Assembly (NCBI GenBank): GCA_044360435.1
Contig: JBIKKI010000046.1
Location: 1-16,506 of the forward strand
DNA from: REEB481 sp044360435
Lineage (GTDB): Bacteria; Bacteroidota; Bacteroidia; NS11-12g; UBA955
Direction: 5' to 3'
Length of the DNA stretch: 16,506 bases
Part shown: positions 14,079-16,506 of the stretch, piece by piece
How positions within the stretch are numbered: the stretch's first letter is position 1
How the letters are laid out: every line of letters begins with the position of its first letter
Made by a program: the position numbers and the translations under genes
Notes under the pieces: generated by a model
What the model was told of the DNA's origin: nothing
What the model saw: the letters and a program-made list of their open reading frames with translations, nothing else
Databases searched by the model: none

Positions 14079-15380
14079 TTAGGGTTGATGCTGTGGAAAC
14101 GAACGCAGGTCTGCGCCGATGTCTCTGCGGAAGTATTTCCCCTGAAACTGAATTGCGTTGGCAGTAGCATATGCTGCCGCGGCTGCCGTGGTCATGTCTT
14201 TACCCAGCGCACTCAGCGCCAAAACGCGTCCGCCGTTGGTGTGAAGCATGCCGTTTTTCTCAGACGTTCCTGCATGGAAAATCATACAATCCGCACTGCG
14301 TTCAGGAAGCGATATTGGGAATCCTTTAGGGTAGTTGCCTGGATAGCCTTCACTGACCAAAACCACGCAAACCGCCGTTTCATCCCGCATTTCAATATTT
14401 AAGGAGCTTAGGGTTCCCGAGGCGATGGCGTTCACCACAGCGCCAAAATCAGTTTTCAAACGGGGCAGTACAGCTTCAGTTTCCGGATCGCCCATGCGCA
14501 CGTTGTATTCAATAACCATGGGATTTCCGTTGCAGTTCATCAGTCCGGCAAACAAGAAACCGCGAAAAGGAGTTCCTTCTTGTTTTAATCCGTCGAACGT
14601 TGGTTTCAGAATGCGTTCTTTCACTTTCTGCATGAATTCCTCATCGGCAAAAGGCACCGGCGAAACAGCACCCATGCCACCGGTATTTGGTCCTTGATCA
14701 CCTTCGCCAATGCGTTTGTAATCTTTAGCAGAGCCCAGTACCTGCCAACTGTCGCCGTCGCTCACGGCAAACACGGAAATTTCGATGCCATGCAGAAATT
14801 CTTCAACAACCACTTTGGCAGAGGCGGCGCCAAATTTTTGGGCGGTAATCATCTCGCGCAGCGCCTCTTTGGCTTCGTTTAAACCGGTGCAGATGAGCAC
14901 ACCTTTTCCTGCGGCCAGGCCATCTGCCTTGAGCACATAAGGCGCAGGCAAACTTTCAAGAAAACGATAACCTGCCTCCAGATTCCCTGCATGAAAAGTT
15001 TCATAGCGCGCAGTAGGGATATGGTGCCGTTGCATGAAGGCCTTGGCAAAATCTTTACTTCCTTCCAGACGGGCCGCAGCGGCATGTGGTCCGGCCACGC
15101 GAATGTTTAAACCTTCTGCGCGGTTCCGCTGTTCGAAGAAGTCGGCAATGCCGGCCACCAGCGGATCTTCCGGGCCGGGAAGTATGGTGTCAATGCCTTG
15201 GTTGGCGCAAAATTGGTACAGTGCTTCAAAGTCGGTTGGCGCAATGGACAACAATGCGGCGCGCGATTGCATGCCTGCGTTTCCTGGACTAACGAATAAT
15301 TGTTCAGTGAGTGGACTCCCGGACAGCAAATGCACGAAGGTGTGCTCTCTGCCCCCGGAACCGAGTACAAGCAATTTCAC
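14079..15380 (-). CDS. purD: Phosphoribosylamine--glycine ligase (GAR synthetase)
   Basis: 433 residues, normal length. Catalyses ATP-dependent joining of phosphoribosylamine and glycine, the second step of de novo purine synthesis. The N-domain opens with MKLLVLGSGGREHTF and contains FVSPGNAG and ILPGPEDPLVAG. The ATP-grasp domain shows GSKDFAKAFMQRHHIPTARY, YVLKADGLAAGKGV, VVVEEFLHGIEISVFAVSDG, the PurD hallmark GEGDQGPNTGGMGAVSP, and the metal-binding EYNVRMGDPETEAVLPRL. The C-domain carries VVLVSEGYPGNYPKG and HTNGGRVLAL. The start codon is GTG (15380-15378), four bases after a TAATTTTG box. Leads an operon with the DUF502 and cvfB genes. No other purine gene is in the window. Confidence 0.97.
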   Translation of the reverse strand: MKLLVLGSGGREHTFVHLLSGSPLTEQLFVSPGNAGMQSRAALLSIAPTDFEALYQFCANQGIDTILPGPEDPLVAGIADFFEQRNRAEGLNIRVAGPHAAAARLEGSKDFAKAFMQRHHIPTARYETFHAGNLEAGYRFLESLPAPYVLKADGLAAGKGVLICTGLNEAKEALREMITAQKFGAASAKVVVEEFLHGIEISVFAVSDGDSWQVLGSAKDYKRIGEGDQGPNTGGMGAVSPVPFADEEFMQKVKERILKPTFDGLKQEGTPFRGFLFAGLMNCNGNPMVIEYNVRMGDPETEAVLPRLKTDFGAVVNAIASGTLSSLNIEMRDETAVCVVLVSEGYPGNYPKGFPISLPERSADCMIFHAGTSEKNGMLHTNGGRVLALSALGKDMTTAAAAAYATANAIQFQGKYFRRDIGADLRSFPQHQP

Positions 15381-15599
15381 CGTGCAAAATTACGCGGCTA
15401 TTCAGGCAAACCACCATCGGTTCTGCGAATTGCCCCAGTTTGTTTGGGAACGGCGTGACTTACTTTGCCTGGTTCGCCTGAAATGGCGCAGTCAGGGCAG
15501 GCTCAAATGCGTACAGGCAAATATCACGGATGTTACGGTGCGCAGTATTGATTGGAAAGGCCGGAGCTTAACCAGTCGTACCTGCTTTGCATAGCGCTG
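15381..15599. other. Intergenic region between rsmE and purD
   Basis: 219 bp. Apart from the purD -7 box (15385-15392) I see no RNA gene, small ORF with a recognisable product, or strong hairpin. Confidence 0.4.
15385..15392 (-). promoter_or_regulatory. TAATTTTG -7 box next to the purD GTG start
   Basis: Perfect TAnnTTTG on the minus strand, separated from the GTG start at 15380 by only CACG. The nearest upstream TTTG (15410-15407) is at 14 nt, too close for the consensus spacer, so the -33 part is not supported. Predicts a leaderless message. Confidence 0.4.
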
Positions 15600-16274
15600 T
15601 CAAAGAAGGTTGAACAACGTACAGGCAACCAATCCTGCTGTTTCGGTGCGCAGGCGGGTCGCTCCAAGGCTGAGTGGTCGCATGCCCAGCTGTAGTGCCA
15701 ATTGGATTTCTTCGGAAGAAAAATCGCCTTCCGGTCCAATGGCAATGCAAACCGGTGTTTGGATGGCTTCAGCCTTGTTCTTCTTTCCTTCTGCACAATG
15801 GGCCAGATAGCGAATACCGTCGAAGGATTCATGTGCCCACTGGCTGAACTTCATCACCGGCAGCACTTCGGGCAACCATAAATTCCCGCTTTGCTTGATG
15901 GCGCTGAGTGCCACCCGTTCCAGACGTTCCAGGTTCACGCGGGTCTTTTCACTGTGTGCACATTCCAGAAAGCGCAGCGATCCAAGGCCCAACTCACAGC
16001 ATTTTTCCAGCATCCATTCCATGCGGTCACTGTTTTTTGTGGGCGCAATGGCCAGATGCACCAGTGGTTTAGGTTGAAACCGAAGACTGCTTAGCTGTTC
16101 AGCACGGAAATAGTCCTTGCCTATTTGAGTGATTCGGGCTTCGAAAAGCTGCCCTTGGCCATCGGTGTAAGTAATGTCGTCGCCAACCTTTTTGCGCAAG
16201 GCATCAACAGCGTGTCGCTTTTCTGTTGCATCGAAGTGGGCGGTGGTTCCTTCCAGAATGTGGGCGTAAAACAA
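15600..16274 (-). CDS. rsmE: 16S rRNA (uracil1498-N3)-methyltransferase
   Basis: 224 residues. SPOUT-class methyltransferase forming m3U1498 in 16S rRNA. The N-terminal PUA-like part opens with MFYAHILEG and includes YTDGQGQLFEARI. The SPOUT domain includes LVHLAIAPTKNSDRMEWMLE, KCCELGLGSL, and the SAM-binding trefoil knot IAIGPEGDFSSEEI...LSLGATRLRTETAGL. The usual GPEGG is GPEGD here, a minor change. The start is TTG at 16274: no in-frame ATG or GTG precedes it downstream of the TACCTTTG box, and the next in-frame Met falls far inside the protein. Family members usually begin MxLFY, which this start matches closely. 218 bp without a gene separate its stop from purD. Confidence 0.93.
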   Translation of the reverse strand: MFYAHILEGTTAHFDATEKRHAVDALRKKVGDDITYTDGQGQLFEARITQIGKDYFRAEQLSSLRFQPKPLVHLAIAPTKNSDRMEWMLEKCCELGLGSLRFLECAHSEKTRVNLERLERVALSAIKQSGNLWLPEVLPVMKFSQWAHESFDGIRYLAHCAEGKKNKAEAIQTPVCIAIGPEGDFSSEEIQLALQLGMRPLSLGATRLRTETAGLVACTLFNLL

Positions 16275-16291
16275 GGCGAACGAGTTGCACG

Positions 16292-16299
16292 CAAAGGTA
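16292..16299 (-). promoter_or_regulatory. TACCTTTG -7 box upstream of rsmE
   Basis: Perfect TAnnTTTG on the minus strand, 17 nt before the TTG start at 16274. No TTG or TTTG is seen 19-21 nt upstream, so confidence is moderate. It argues that rsmE is transcribed separately from the upstream ssb-like gene. Confidence 0.4.
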
Positions 16300-16363
16300 G
16301 GATCTGTGCAGAAATCCCTGAGCGGATTCTTGAATACGCAACGTTGAGTTTTCTGAAACCCAA

Positions 16364-16400
16364 GGCCGGGCCGACGGACCCGAAGATCCGCCGGCAGGCC
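16364..16400 (-). terminator. GC-rich hairpin with a cUUCGg tetraloop after ssb
   Basis: On the minus strand, GGCC...GGCGGATC, loop TTCG (16384-16381), then GGTCCGTC...GGCC. The inner stem is 11 pairs including two G-T wobbles; a small internal loop (1 nt against 2 nt) separates it from four more outer G-C pairs. It lies 24 nt past the ssb-like stop and before the rsmE promoter. No U-tract follows, so it may stabilise a 3' end, terminate weakly, or be an intergenic repeat. Confidence 0.5.
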
Positions 16401-16423
16401 GCAGGTTGACCTGGGACCCGTCC

Positions 16424-16506
16424 TCAGGCCTCTTTTCGCGAAAGCAAAACAAAATCGTTGACGATGATCTCGGTGATGAAACGCTTGTTTCCGTCTTTGT
16501 CCAGAA
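16424..16506 (-). CDS. ssb: Probable single-stranded DNA-binding protein, C-terminal end only
   Basis: Only the last 26 residues plus TGA are inside the window. LDKDGNKRFITEIIVNDFVL, followed by LSRKEA, matches the last OB-fold strands of short Bacteroidota SSB proteins (usual form: YEDKDGxKRYxTEVVxxxxxxL). The protein ends right after the OB fold and lacks the acidic DDDIPF-type tail, as in other short SSB copies. The main start and body lie past the right edge. The call rests on a short match and could change with more sequence. Confidence 0.7.
   Translation of the reverse strand, partial: LDKDGNKRFITEIIVNDFVLLSRKEA

Noticed and set aside
1..16506. CRISPR array, transposase, prophage, tRNA or rRNA
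   Set aside because: No regularly spaced repeats, transposase motifs, inverted-repeat element ends, integrase or cloverleaf were seen on either strand.

Overview
The window looks chromosomal and comes from a member of the Bacteroidota (Bacteroidetes). The evidence is the families present (DUF4175 coiled-coil membrane protein, FecR with a DUF4974-type C-terminus, short SSB, Bacteroidota-type RlmD and RsmE) and several upstream boxes matching the Bacteroidota sigma-factor consensus TAnnTTTG, two of them with a TTTG element 19-20 nt upstream. Genus cannot be fixed from the sequence alone.

Layout. 1-1336 (minus): a thioredoxin-fold lipoprotein followed after 1 nt by a TTG-started 23S rRNA uracil methyltransferase (rlmD) that runs off the left edge. 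1555-4893 (plus): a very large glutamine-rich coiled-coil membrane protein (DUF4175). 5169-6261 (plus): a 59-residue protein resembling a lone FecR N-terminal domain, coupled to a full FecR-type anti-sigma regulator. No sigma factor or TonB receptor is adjacent. 6335-7594 (minus): a secreted DNA/RNA non-specific endonuclease ending in three CCCH zinc-binding-like repeats. 7717-8880 (plus): a secreted protein of unknown function with a Met-rich segment. 8877-10600 (minus): a two-gene lipoprotein operon whose first gene is a cholesterol-dependent-cytolysin-like (CDCL) pore-former without the membrane-recognition domain 4; the second is a coupled lipoprotein of unknown function. 10756-11199 (plus): a small eRF1-domain-like protein. 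11202-12518 (minus): an erythromycin-esterase family protein. 12611-15380 (minus): a tight operon purD - DUF502 membrane protein - CvfB-like S1 protein. 15600-16506 (minus): rsmE and the 3' end of a gene that looks like ssb.

The flanks are ordinary housekeeping genes. The accessory middle (about 5.1-10.6 kb) holds cell-surface and secreted functions: a cell-surface signalling regulator, a secreted nuclease and the CDC-like pore-former pair. The best candidate for an under-described system is the CDC-like lipoprotein plus its ATGA-coupled lipoprotein partner, which may be a contact- or surface-acting pore-forming toxin with an immunity or assembly factor. A second general signal is that three genes (DUF4175, the Met-rich secreted protein, purD) have a TAnnTTTG box only 4-5 nt before the start codon, which predicts leaderless mRNAs.
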